Source: JAAFIP01 sp043766985
GTDB taxonomy: Bacteria > Pseudomonadota > Gammaproteobacteria > Burkholderiales > Burkholderiaceae_C
NCBI GenBank assembly: GCA_043766985.1
Contig: JAYUHM010000101.1
Span: 1-64,000 of the forward strand
Reading direction: 5' to 3'
Length of the DNA stretch: 64,000 nt
Positions 26,620 to 36,200 of this stretch are shown here, in pieces (within the stretch, counting starts at the first letter, position 1; the number at the start of each line of letters is the position of its first letter). The translations under genes were made by a program, and so were the position numbers. The notes below the pieces were generated by a model that saw only the letters and a list, made by a program, of their open reading frames with translations, searched no databases and was not told where the DNA came from.

Positions 26620-27480
26620 ATGTCATCCCTACCGCGCCAAACTCTCCTTGCGGGTTATCCGCAGCTTACCGCTGTAGAGCAGCGTTTGTTAACCATTGGG
26701 TCGGTGCTGGCTGCGCTGGCCTTTGTCGGGGCCCTGTTTGGCAGCGACATCGCGGCTTTGCTACATGTGCAGCTCAATGCCCACGGCCACACGCACATCT
26801 ATGCCCATGGCCACCCGTTTGTGGACGCACGCACGCTATGGGGTATCCCTAACGCATTGGATGTACTGAGCAATTTACCTTTTATAGCGCTTGGCATGTG
26901 GGGCTTTCGGTCACTGTACCGTGCGCCGGTGGTGAGCGTTGCCACGCGCCAAGCGGCCACCGTATTTTTTGTAGGTTTGCTGCTGACATGTTTTAGCTCC
27001 AGCTTCTACCATTGGGCGCCTGACGCCTGGGGCTTGGCCGTTGACCGCGCCGGGATAGCTGTGGCCTTTGCAGGCGCACTGGGCCTGGCAGCAGCTGAGC
27101 GGGTAAGCCTGCGCGCAGCGCCGTGGGTGTGGGGCAGCGTATTGGCCGCAGGTTTTTTGGCCATCATGCTGAACTTTGCAGCCGGGGTGATGGCACCTTG
27201 GGCGGTAGTGCAGTTTGGCGGCATGGCCGTCGTGTTGTGGGCGGCAGCGCAGCCCGCGCAGCGAGGCGCATTGGGCGTACGCTGGGCTGTGCTGATAGCC
27301 ATTTATGCAGTAGCCAAGCTGCTGGAGCTGGGCGACGAGGCGGTTTTTCACGCTACCAGCGGTTTAGTGTCGGGCCATAGCCTCAAACATATCGCAGCCA
27401 GCCTGGCTGCGTTGCCTGTGATCCATGCCCTGCGACATAATGCACAGCACGGTGACGCAGCGCCCGCCAAGCGCGCTTGA
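26620..27480 (+). CDS. alkaline ceramidase-like (CREST superfamily) membrane protein
   Basis: About 286 residues; start uncertain (26593 and 26515 are other options). Seven or so membrane helices. Signature residues of the CREST hydrolases are in place: NLPFIALG, SSSFYHWAPD (Ser and His), LAVDRAGIA (Asp) and, near the end, GHSLKHIAAS (two His that would bind zinc). Family members hydrolyse amide bonds of lipids (ceramidases) or act as receptors. The His-rich loop HGHTHIYAHGH after helix 1 is unusual. The next gene is a lysophospholipid transporter-acyltransferase fusion, so a role in membrane lipid turnover is plausible. Confidence 0.75.
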   Translation: MSSLPRQTLLAGYPQLTAVEQRLLTIGSVLAALAFVGALFGSDIAALLHVQLNAHGHTHIYAHGHPFVDARTLWGIPNALDVLSNLPFIALGMWGFRSLYRAPVVSVATRQAATVFFVGLLLTCFSSSFYHWAPDAWGLAVDRAGIAVAFAGALGLAAAERVSLRAAPWVWGSVLAAGFLAIMLNFAAGVMAPWAVVQFGGMAVVLWAAAQPAQRGALGVRWAVLIAIYAVAKLLELGDEAVFHATSGLVSGHSLKHIAASLAALPVIHALRHNAQHGDAAPAKRA

Positions 27481-27513
27481 ACCACCTAAAACGCATAACA
27501 AATGAGGAGCACC

Positions 27514-29484
27514 ATGTCAGCCACCCCTATCAGCGCAACCCCTATCAATCCCACGGCCAGCGCAGCAGGCGCAGCACCGGCTAGCGCGCACGAGCATCCA
27601 AACCAGTTTGCATTGCTGCGCCAGCGCCGCTTTGCCCCCTTCTTCTGGACGCAATTTGCCGGCGCCACCAACGACAACCTGTTCAAGTTTGCTTTTACCG
27701 TCATGGTGACCTACCAGCTCAGCGTGAGCTGGATGCAGCCCGCCATGGCGGGCCTGGTGATTGGGGCGCTGTTTATCCTGCCGTTTTTGCTGTTCAGCGC
27801 CACCTCGGGCCAGGTGACTGACAAGTACGACAAAACCAAGGTCATCCGCTTTGTGAAGAACCTGGAGATCGGCATCATGCTGCTGGCCGCGTTTGGGTTT
27901 TCTACCGCGAATGTGCCCGTGCTGCTGGCCTGCACCTTTCTCATGGGCCTGCACTCCACGCTGTTTGGCCCGGTGAAGTTTGCCTACATGCCCCAGGTGC
28001 TGAGCGAACGCGAGCTGACCGGTGGCAACGGCATGGTCGAGATGGGCACCTTCGTGGCCATTTTGGCTGGGCAGGTCATCGGTGGGCTATTGGTGGCTAT
28101 CCCCCAAGTAGGTCCAACGTATGTAGCTATCGGTTGTGTAGCGGCTGCATTGGTAGGCCGTGTGATTGCACAGTTCATTCCGTCGGTGCCTGCGACCGAT
28201 CCGAACCTCAAAATCAACTGGAACCCGGTGACAGAGACGATTGCCAACCTCAAGCTGGCGCACGGCAACATCGTGGTGTTCCGCTCTCTGTTGGGCATCA
28301 GCTGGATGTGGTTTTTTGGTGCGGTGTTTTTAAGCCAGTTCCCCAGCTTTGCCAAAGAGGTGTTGCATGGCAGCGCTCAGGTGGCCTCGCTGCTGTTGGT
28401 GGTTTTCTCTATCGGCATCGCTATCGGCTCCTTGCTATGCGAGACGCTGAGCCGTCGCCATGTAGAGATTGGCTTGGTACCGCTGGGCGCCATCGGCATG
28501 AGCATTTTCTCTATTGATCTGTACTTTGCCTCGCGCGGTTTGCCGGTGAGTAGCGAGCTGAGCGTGGGCCAGTTCATCAGCATGAGCGCACATTGGCGCG
28601 TGATGGCCGACCTGGCCTTGCTCAGCCTCTTTGCGGGCCTGTACAGCGTGCCCATGTACGCGCTCATCCAGTTGCGCAGCCAGCCCACGCACCGCGCGCG
28701 CATCATTGCCGCCAACAATATTTTGAACGCGCTGTTCATGATCGCCAGCTCGGTGATTGCCGGTGCATTGCTGGGCGCGCATTTCAGCATCCCGCAAATC
28801 TTTTTGTTTACCGGCATTGCCAACGCGGTGGTGGCCTGCTACATCTTTATGCTGGTGCCCGAGTATTTCTTGCGCTTTATTGCCTGGGTGCTGTCACGCT
28901 TCGTCTACCGCTTCAAGGTCACCGGCGATCAGCACATACCCACCGAGGGCGCCGCCATTTTGACCTGCAACCACGTGAGCTTTATCGACGCCGTGCTGCT
29001 GATGGCCGCCAGCCCGCGCCCCATCCGCTTTGTGATGGACCACCGCATCTTCCAGATCCCCGTGCTGGGCTGGATGTTCAAGCTGGCCAGGGCCATTCCC
29101 ATCGCCCCGAAGAGCGAAGACCTCGCTGCCTATGAGCGCGCCTTTGCCGATGCGCAAAAGGTACTGAACGAAGGCGACCTGCTGGCCATCTTCCCCGAAG
29201 GCGGTATCACCAAAGATGGCGAACTGCAAGAGTTCAAAGGCGGCATCATGAAGATCCTGGAAGGCGCCAAAGCCCAGGGCATAGAGCCGCCCGTGATTCC
29301 CATGGCGCTGACCAATTTGTGGGGCAGCTTCTTTAGCCGGGTGGAAAAGGGCAATGCCATGGTGCGGCCGTTCCGGCGTGGTGTTTTCAGCCGCGTGGGT
29401 TTGAACGTGGGACTGCCAATGGCCGCCAGCACGGTGCAACCCGCCGTGCTGAAAGACCGCATTGCCGCGCTTTTGGCCGTCTAA
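27514..29484 (+). CDS. MFS transporter-acyltransferase fusion (LplT-PlsC type)
   Basis: About 656 residues; start at 27514 with GAGGAG upstream. The first 410 residues are an MFS transporter like LplT (FFWTQFAGATNDNLFKF, HSTLFGPVKFAYMP). The last 220 residues are a PlsC acyltransferase: TCNHVSFIDAVLL (H-x4-D), FPEGGITKDGEL (EGG) and VIPMAL. Known role: flip lysophospholipids inwards and re-acylate them. Unlike the enteric Aas system, no acyl-ACP synthetase domain is attached, so acyl donor supply is separate. Confidence 0.9.
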   Translation: MSATPISATPINPTASAAGAAPASAHEHPNQFALLRQRRFAPFFWTQFAGATNDNLFKFAFTVMVTYQLSVSWMQPAMAGLVIGALFILPFLLFSATSGQVTDKYDKTKVIRFVKNLEIGIMLLAAFGFSTANVPVLLACTFLMGLHSTLFGPVKFAYMPQVLSERELTGGNGMVEMGTFVAILAGQVIGGLLVAIPQVGPTYVAIGCVAAALVGRVIAQFIPSVPATDPNLKINWNPVTETIANLKLAHGNIVVFRSLLGISWMWFFGAVFLSQFPSFAKEVLHGSAQVASLLLVVFSIGIAIGSLLCETLSRRHVEIGLVPLGAIGMSIFSIDLYFASRGLPVSSELSVGQFISMSAHWRVMADLALLSLFAGLYSVPMYALIQLRSQPTHRARIIAANNILNALFMIASSVIAGALLGAHFSIPQIFLFTGIANAVVACYIFMLVPEYFLRFIAWVLSRFVYRFKVTGDQHIPTEGAAILTCNHVSFIDAVLLMAASPRPIRFVMDHRIFQIPVLGWMFKLARAIPIAPKSEDLAAYERAFADAQKVLNEGDLLAIFPEGGITKDGELQEFKGGIMKILEGAKAQGIEPPVIPMALTNLWGSFFSRVEKGNAMVRPFRRGVFSRVGLNVGLPMAASTVQPAVLKDRIAALLAV

Positions 29485-29595
29485 AGTAGCGCCAAATAAT
29501 ACCGCACGGGCTGCGGGCGGCCACTCTGTGCAAAATGCTGGCAACTCGCTCAAAACTGCAGATACTTCAGTCACCTTAACAACGGAAAGACAGAT

Positions 29596-30060
29596 ATGCA
29601 GCAACCCATCGTTCAACGCGACACGAAAGCCTGGTTGGCCCAAGTGTGGATTTCCTTCGGCATTGCCGGCTTCTTGTGCGGCACGGGCCTGGCCTATTTG
29701 CCGGGGCAAGACTTGGACCGCGCGTTCATGGTCATGGGGTATATCTTCTGTTTGTCCACGGCCTTCTTTTTGGCCAAGTTCATTCGAGACAACCAATACA
29801 AAAATGTGGACACGCCGATGTGGCGCATGGTGGTGTACACCGCTTTCGGTATTGCCATGACACTGACGGCATGGGGCCTGTGGCGCATGAACCTGAACGA
29901 AACCTACAAGGCGTTCTTGTTGGTGAGCTGGTTGTATTTGATTACCACCACCTTCACCTTGGCTAAAACCCTGCGCGACAAACATGAGGCTGACCTGGCT
30001 GAGACCCGCCTGACCGCCCGCATGGAAGCGCGCCGCGAGATGGCCGCTGAGCAACAGTAA
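29596..30060 (+). CDS. YiaA/YiaB family inner membrane protein
   Basis: 154 residues with four membrane helices in two pairs (WISFGIAGFLCGTGLAYL, AFMVMGYIFCLSTAFFLA, then WRMVVYTAFGIAMTLTAWGL, AFLLVSWLYLITTTFTLA), which is the duplicated YiaA/B two-helix layout. The C-terminal tail is charged and helical. Function unknown in the family. SD-like GGAAAG lies upstream of the start. Confidence 0.8.
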   Translation: MQQPIVQRDTKAWLAQVWISFGIAGFLCGTGLAYLPGQDLDRAFMVMGYIFCLSTAFFLAKFIRDNQYKNVDTPMWRMVVYTAFGIAMTLTAWGLWRMNLNETYKAFLLVSWLYLITTTFTLAKTLRDKHEADLAETRLTARMEARREMAAEQQ

Positions 30061-30091
30061 TTTCCCTTCATTCACACCTAAGGAGTGCGTC

Positions 30092-30580
30092 ATGAAAAGT
30101 TCTTTGATTAAACCTGCCATGTTAAAGCAATCACTTGCTACTGTGTTAGTAGCGGCTTGTGCCGTTATGGCATTGGCTTCCAGCCCTAAAGCTTATGCGC
30201 AGAGCGAAGCGTCGCTCGTGCTGTCGATGCTGCCTGTGGCCTCGGTGGTCTTGGTGGGTGGCGCGGCCAGTACCGCAGCGGGGGCCGTACTGGCAGTGCC
30301 CGTGATCTTGTCTACGGCGGGTGCCGTGTTGGTGGTGAAGGCGGTAGAGAGCACCGCACGCGGCACGGTGTATGTGCTGGAGCGCGCATCCGACGGCGCT
30401 ACGGCCAGCGTTGAACTGGTGGGCAAGGTGGCGGGCGGCGCCTCCATTGTGGCGGGCACGGCAGTGACGGTGAGCGTGATTGGCAGCGGCGTGGTGCTGT
30501 CGGCATTGGGCGAGGCGATTGCCTTTATCCCTAACGCACTGGGCAAGTCCTTGCTGCACAACGAACGCATTACTTTCTGA
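30092..30580 (+). CDS. secreted protein of unknown function, partner of DUF2145 gene
   Basis: 162 residues with AAGGAG before the start. Signal peptide (SLATVLVAACAVMALA ... KAYAQ). The mature part is Ala/Gly/Val-rich and very hydrophobic, with several possible membrane segments (VASVVLVGGAASTAAGAVLA, VILSTAGAVLVVKAVE). No family recognised. It lies 71 bp before a DUF2145 gene; the second DUF2145 gene at 57486 also has a small exported protein directly before it. The signal-peptide DNA (30137-30192) resembles a degenerate copy of the dispersed repeat. Confidence 0.65.
   Translation: MKSSLIKPAMLKQSLATVLVAACAVMALASSPKAYAQSEASLVLSMLPVASVVLVGGAASTAAGAVLAVPVILSTAGAVLVVKAVESTARGTVYVLERASDGATASVELVGKVAGGASIVAGTAVTVSVIGSGVVLSALGEAIAFIPNALGKSLLHNERITF
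30137..30192 (+). repeat. possible degenerate dispersed repeat in a signal peptide
   Basis: GTTAGTAGCGGCTTGTGCC, CATTGGCT and CAGCCCTAAAG keep the order and spacing of the repeat with several changes. It may be convergence of signal-peptide codons. Confidence 0.35.
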
Positions 30581-30651
30581 TAACTTTGTGGGACAGTCCA
30601 ACGAACGCGCGTAGCGCCCCGTTGCTCTGTCCCCAACTGATTAAGGCCCCC

Positions 30652-31461
30652 ATGCAATCCATACGCAACGCAGTTCTTGCCGCTGCCACGGTAGCGCTCA
30701 CTCTTTTTTCAGGCGCAGCCACGGCGGGCCGCTCTTGCGACGCTGCCAAACCACCGCCGCCGCAGATGATCGAGAAGGGCATGAACCTGGCCGAGCGCAC
30801 CATGAACGCACTGGACGCCGAGCATGCCAAAAACGGCACCAAGGTGGTGGTGCTGGCCCGTGCAGGCCAAGACCTCAGCAAGTACGGCCTGCGCTATTCG
30901 CACCTGGGCTTTGCCTACAAAACACCTGAGGGCTCATGGCTGGTAGCGCATAAGCTCAACACCTGCGGCACGGCCGAGGCGTCGCTCTACCGCCAGGGTT
31001 TGGGCGAGTTTTTCTCGGACGATTTGTTCCGCTACGAAGCCGCGTGGAGCGTACCCACCCGCGAGGTGCAAGACAAGCTGTATGCCACCTTGACCGACAA
31101 AGACCGCAGCACCGCGCTGCACACCAAGCCCTACAGTATGGTCAGCTACGCCTGGGCACAAAAATACCAGCAGAGCAACCAGTGGGCCATCGAGACACTG
31201 GCCTCTGCCATGGAGAGCACGATCCGCAACCGTCAGCAGGCGCAGGCGTGGTTGCAGTTCAAGGGCTACGAACCCACCACGCTCAAAATAGGCCCACTCA
31301 CGCGGCTGGGCGGGCGCATCACCGCTGCCAACGTGGCCTTTGACGACCACCCGAACGAGAAGCGTTTTTCAGACCGCATTGAAACCGCCACGGTAGATTC
31401 GGTCTTTGCGTGGCTGCAACGCGCTGGTTTGGGCGCCACCCCTGTCAAATTGAGTTTGTAG
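30652..31461 (+). CDS. DUF2145 family exported protein, Ser in place of Cys
   Basis: About 269 residues, start at 30652, signal peptide ending ATAGR. The family shows an RYSH motif (His84 here, LRYSHLGFA) and later an N-C-N-Q-W motif. Here that motif reads YQQSNQWAIE, so the Cys seen in the paralogue at 57486 is Ser175. The His-then-Cys order at this spacing recalls permuted NlpC/P60-type peptidases, but this is inference. The gene follows a small secreted protein. A copy of the dispersed repeat lies 16 bp after the stop. Confidence 0.78.
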   Translation: MQSIRNAVLAAATVALTLFSGAATAGRSCDAAKPPPPQMIEKGMNLAERTMNALDAEHAKNGTKVVVLARAGQDLSKYGLRYSHLGFAYKTPEGSWLVAHKLNTCGTAEASLYRQGLGEFFSDDLFRYEAAWSVPTREVQDKLYATLTDKDRSTALHTKPYSMVSYAWAQKYQQSNQWAIETLASAMESTIRNRQQAQAWLQFKGYEPTTLKIGPLTRLGGRITAANVAFDDHPNEKRFSDRIETATVDSVFAWLQRAGLGATPVKLSL

Positions 31462-31477
31462 TGACAAATACGCCGCA

Positions 31478-31519
31478 AGCCCAATAGAATATAGCACGAG
31501 AAGCTATGATTTTTGCAGT
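31478..31519 (-). repeat. dispersed repeat after the DUF2145 gene
   Basis: Reverse copy: AGCCCAATAGAATATAGCAC, then GAGAAGCTAT. It lies in the gap between the DUF2145 gene and the end of the convergent defence-like operon. Confidence 0.75.
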
Positions 31520-31566
31520 AAACTAGTCTGCATTATTACTACACTCGCTGCAATCTGGCAGGGGAA

Positions 31567-32280
31567 CTAACTTACCGAAATCCGCAAATAGATCAGCGGA
31601 CGCTCTGGCTTGCCATTTTGTCTCTCCACAGTGGCTAACAGCGTCTTAGAACCAAGCCAATTGTGGAAACTGCTGCGCATAGTACGCGTCACATAACCAA
31701 TCACATGGCCTGCATGCACTACCGCCAGTGCGTCTGAATCCACGGGGTTCGAAGGCTCAGCTTGAAAGCTCACTACGTCGCCGTTGCGAATATCAGCTAT
31801 CGAGCCGTTGTAAACGTGGCGCAGACCAGCCACTTCCATCAGGTAGTCACACGGCATGGCATTTACTGGAAATTGCGGAACCAGTGCAAAACCATCACTC
31901 GGTAACCGCGCGCCGGTGTAGCCCAATAACGCCATGTCCGAGTATGGAAACGGCGAAGGCAGGCGGTGCTGCGCTAAAAAATCTGCGAAATCTTCGCGCT
32001 TGCGCGGCGGCAGGCGCCGCATGAAAGTCTCATGCACACCCTTAGTCACCTCGGCCCCGTCTAGCGGGAAAGCGGGGAAACCCTGGAACCCAGCCGCTTG
32101 CGCCGCTCTACAGTCTGGCGTGTCGCTTAAATACCTAAAGACCATGTCCGAATCACTGCTGCCGCGCAGCACTTCACCCACCGTACGGCGCGTACGGTGC
32201 TGTGACTGCTCATCTACAGGCTGCCAAGTCAGCAAGAGACGCTCAGGTTCAACGATGTGAGACAGGGGCGCGGAATTCAT
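31567..32280 (-). CDS. HipA N-subdomain-like plus HIRAN domain protein
   Basis: 237 residues. Residues about 10-125 resemble the N-terminal subdomain of HipA (RTVGEVLR, VFRYLSD, GFPAFPLD, then FMRRLPPRKREDFADFL and ALLGYTGARLPSDGFALVP). Residues about 140-237 are a HIRAN domain (NPVDSDALAVVHAGHVIGYV), a module that binds DNA ends or stalled forks. The gene overlaps the upstream kinase gene by 32 bp. In split HipBST systems the separate N-subdomain protein (HipS) counteracts the kinase, so this could be the antidote or a DNA-damage sensor for the kinase. The domain calls are moderately firm; the role is inference. Confidence 0.72.
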   Translation of the reverse strand: MNSAPLSHIVEPERLLLTWQPVDEQSQHRTRRTVGEVLRGSSDSDMVFRYLSDTPDCRAAQAAGFQGFPAFPLDGAEVTKGVHETFMRRLPPRKREDFADFLAQHRLPSPFPYSDMALLGYTGARLPSDGFALVPQFPVNAMPCDYLMEVAGLRHVYNGSIADIRNGDVVSFQAEPSNPVDSDALAVVHAGHVIGYVTRTMRSSFHNWLGSKTLLATVERQNGKPERPLIYLRISVS

Positions 32281-33247
32281 CTAAAAGGGTGCGTGTATCG
32301 TCAAGGGTTTTAATTAGAAGCTGGTGTCTACGCTTTAAAAGACGCTGCACAAACGCCATTCTCGCAGGTGTTAGGGCAACAGGTGTTGGGAGATCTACCA
32401 AATCCACACAACACGCCACAAGTTCACCGGCATGAAAGTTGAGCCTGCTTCGGGCAATTTCAATGGTTTTAGGCCATGCCAAGATGGCGCGGCGCAATAA
32501 TGCAGTGTGCCGATTGACGATGGGCGTGTCCTGCAAAGACCATTTAACGTGGTGCGTACCTTTCTGGATATACCGATCCACGTCGTCATTCGACCAGTCC
32601 TGCACACGCTCGACAAAGCGCTCGTGGCCTAAGCTGGTGCCATTGTCGTACAAGGGGCTCAATCTGCAGCGAGACAGCTTATCTCCGGCAAGCTGAAAAA
32701 CTAGCCCCCAGTTATCTTGGTGGCGATCGGTATTACCAATCAAAGCGTCAAACAATAGCGCATCTACCCACCACTGCCGCCAGTTCTTCACTGGTGTGCC
32801 AGTCCGGTACATTGCGCGCATCAAGATTTCAATTTGCCCTAGGTTGTGTTTGGTTCCCTTGTCTCTGTCGTAGTCAGAGTCAAGTTGATGCAGAAAATCG
32901 CCCCCCATGATGAATGACTCCGCACCCTCTGTGTAAAACCACTCTATCAGCGCTGCACTATGCCCAGTTTTAGAATTGAACGCAGCAAAAGCCGGCGGCA
33001 CTTGCAAGCCCAGCAGGCAGCCCACGCGGTACGCAATGACTTCGCCCCAAAACTGGTCGGGGTAGCTGCGTTTAGAGCGTTTGAACAAATAACGCTTACC
33101 AGCCACCAACACCGAGTCACAGGGCTTGGCGGGTGCAAACACAGCGCCTTTAGCCCGTGCGCCCTGCGGGAAAACGCCAAACTCTGCATCCTGCTCCCAA
33201 TCAGCAATGTCAAAGGTGGCCGTTTGCACTTTAGGCGCAATGCGCAT
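32249..33247 (-). CDS. HipA/HipT-like Ser/Thr kinase without N-subdomain
   Basis: About 332 residues; ATG at 33247 shares a base with the stop of the upstream gene (TGATG). The kinase core shows the nucleotide Lys region RYLFKRSKRSYPDQFWGEV, a catalytic loop LIGNTDRHQDNWGL (Asp174) and a metal-binding SPLYDNGTSLG (Asp201), as in HipA. It lacks the N-terminal subdomain of full-length HipA; a matching region is encoded in the next gene. HipA-type kinases phosphorylate aminoacyl-tRNA synthetases and arrest growth. No HipB-like helix-turn-helix gene is present nearby. Confidence 0.82.
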   Translation of the reverse strand: MRIAPKVQTATFDIADWEQDAEFGVFPQGARAKGAVFAPAKPCDSVLVAGKRYLFKRSKRSYPDQFWGEVIAYRVGCLLGLQVPPAFAAFNSKTGHSAALIEWFYTEGAESFIMGGDFLHQLDSDYDRDKGTKHNLGQIEILMRAMYRTGTPVKNWRQWWVDALLFDALIGNTDRHQDNWGLVFQLAGDKLSRCRLSPLYDNGTSLGHERFVERVQDWSNDDVDRYIQKGTHHVKWSLQDTPIVNRHTALLRRAILAWPKTIEIARSRLNFHAGELVACCVDLVDLPTPVALTPARMAFVQRLLKRRHQLLIKTLDDTRTLLDEFRAPVSHR

Positions 33248-36200
33248 CACGCCTCCCGGCTAAACGCCCACGTGGCTGCGGCAACACTGCGGTAGTTCTC
33301 GTCCAGCTTGGGTTGCAGCAATACCAGTGCTGCCAAGCGCCGTGCCATGGCGGTTACTTCCATGATCTCGCCCATCGTCATCGCACGGCCCAGCACGCGC
33401 TGCTCGCGGTAGCTCAGCCATTTCTTTATTATTTGGTAGCCGCCAATGGTGAAGTCATACACGGGTTGCGGAATATTCTTCCAGTAGGCCGTGGCGTTCA
33501 GGTACACATCTAGCGTGGGTTCCGCACCAAACCCAGCGCTATGCTCGTCGGGTGCCCGCGCGCGAGGCTCGGTTTTGCCTTTGCCCGGCATCGTAATGCT
33601 GCCTTGCCCACCACTGCCCCAGCCAGCGGTCAGGGCAAACTCAGCAGGCGTAAGCGCACCGCCACCCATACGGCTGACCACAGCGATAGTTTTCAGTTCA
33701 TCCCGGATGGTGCCGCTGGTGACACCAGGCACGGCAGTCTCAGTGTCCAACAGTGCCGCCACTTGGCGGCCCAGTGCAGCAGAGGCGAGCAAAGTCTCGC
33801 GCGATGCAGGCAATGGAATACGAGGCCAGTTTTCGCGGATGCCATCTACGTTGTCGCTCAGATAGGCGGGGCTGTAGCCGATGGCCAGTGCATGCATCCA
33901 GATCAGTTCGGCGGTGTCGCGATGAGTGTCTGGGTCTGGGCTACCGAGAGCGATAAGATAGGTGCGTGCAAAAGAGGAGAGATTTGCGGTGGATCTGTCG
34001 GTCACCTTTTCAAGCAAATCTCCTTGGGTATCGTCCTGGTCCAAGCAATCGAGGACGTTTTGCCCGGCGAATGCAACCCCATGCCCACGCATTGAATCTC
34101 GTGCAAATACCTGCTTTGACCACAGCATTGGTACACCTTCGGGTTTGGCAACTCCTGATGGCCGAGAAATGAGAAAGCTTTCACCATGTGTCTTTGCTAG
34201 CCATAGCTGTGGACGACTTCTTTTCCATACATTTCCAGCGGGGGTGTAATACGCCCAGCGTGTATCAAAGGGACGAAATGGAAAACGGACTATCCATTCT
34301 GGGCGGTAACCAATTTCTATAGCTTTAATCCGAGCTTTTGTCGGCACAAATGCTGCGCTGGAGCGTGATAGCCCTGGGCAAGCTTCGGCGAGCATGCGTT
34401 CGGTTGAAGCGGGGTCATGGTAGATTTTGATCCTCTCTACTAGCGTTGCCTTATCTATGTCAATTAAATCTAGGCCCCGATCCTCATCCATGCCTTGCAT
34501 GTATGCTTGAGAAAGTTCTGCCAAAGTTGGCCAACTTCCATATGCTGAGCTAACATCCAAAGGCCTTAAGCTGTGACGATTGCTGGCAGTAGGGCTGGCA
34601 ACGGAGTACTGCATGTCTCGCTTTGGCTCATTCAGACTTTTTAATAAATCCTCCCTCTTCTTTACACCCCACCAATCCCGATAAAGGACTCTCGTCTCGG
34701 GTTGTTTGACATCACCGGCACTCTTTGCTGTTTGTGTAATTTGATCAACGGGCAGATTTTTGACAAGTAAGGCTACTGCGGTTCCTTTGCGGATGCCTTC
34801 CTTGTTGTACGGGGTTGAAAATACGCTGGGGTCAGGCAAGCCACTAGGAGTCGTCTTGCCGGTTTCCCTGCTGTCACCATTAAGGTTGTCGATCCAAATA
34901 TTATTGAAATTATTGGCTAGATGCTCGCGTAAAACCACAAATGAGGGCTCGCTTACATACGAAAAATTGCTAATGTAGCAAACGACTCCACGAGTGCTCT
35001 GCTCTGCAATACGCCGTTCAGCCAGCCTAAAAAAGCGTACATAAAGATCATCCAAATTGAACTTCTTGATGCCCCATTTTTTGATGAGTCCTTCCTTGTA
35101 GGGCGTCACGAGGTCTTGCTCCTCGCCCAATGCCACACCGCCATAAGCGTCATACGGCGGGTTACCCAAAATCACGATGATTTTCTGCGTTTGTTTAACC
35201 TGGTCTGCCGCATCGCGCTCCAGCTCAAATTCTGGATACAAGGGAATCTGTGTCTTTGGGTCTTTGGCGGGCTCCCAGCCAGTAAGGGCATTGGTGAGGA
35301 AAACACCTGCCCGCTCGTCGGTGCCATCTGCATTTACGCCCAGTGGCGCGCCTAGCTGGCGCAGCAGCAGGCCTATTTGCAAATGCGCTACCACGTAGGG
35401 CGCGGGCAGCAGCTCAAAGCCAAACAGCCGGGTAGTAGCGGCCAGCTTTAGCTGGTGCGCGGCCAGTGCGTCCGCGCCCTGGGCTTTGAGCTTGTCTGCG
35501 ATCACGCGCAGCACTTCGACCAGATAGGCACCTGTGCCGCAGCAAGGGTCAAGCACCACCACGTTGGGGTCGGCCAGGCCATCGGGCAAACCCAGCTCGC
35601 TTTGCAGCACTTGGTCTACGCGGGCTACTTGGTAGCGGACTATTTCTTCGGGGGTGTACCAAACGCCAAGGCTTTTGCGCAGTTTGGGGTCAAACGCAGC
35701 CAAAAAAGGCTCGTAAAAATACTGGATCGAGCGGGTGGACTCAAAGGTTTTGAAAAATGCGGATTGGTCTACGCGGTTAAGCGCGTCAGCAGCCCAGTCC
35801 AGCACCTCGGTGAGGTTGAGAGCCTTAAGTTTGGCGGGCTGTGAAAGCTGGCCAAACAAGGCGGCGATCATGGGCACGTTCAGGCTGTGGGCGACGCTTT
35901 TCCAGTCGAATGGGCCTAAGATTTGGCCCGGTGCAGCTTGTTCGCGGCGCAACACCCAAGCCGAGAACACACCGTAGAACAAAGTTTGTACCAGTGTGGA
36001 GCGAAAGAAGTGGCCGCCTTCATCTGCGCTAAAGGTTACTCCCAACGAAGACTCTAGGCTTTGTTGCAGCGCCTCAAGTTGTTTGGCGGCGGCATCGGTA
36101 GCGTGTTCTACGCGGTGGCGCGCCTCGCGGGCATAGCTGGCTAGCAATGCGGCCAGGTCTTTAGGGTCAGCCAACGGCGCGTTGTGCAGCAGCACGCGGC

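Noticed and set aside
28085..28145. A degenerate repeat copy in the MFS-PlsC gene
   Set aside because: GCTATTGGTGGCTATC lacks the core AGCTTGTGCTAT; similarity looks accidental.
28894..30120. Minus-strand open frame of about 408 codons opposite the LplT-PlsC and YiaA/B genes
   Set aside because: Antisense to two genes with clear domains; the peptide has no recognisable motif.
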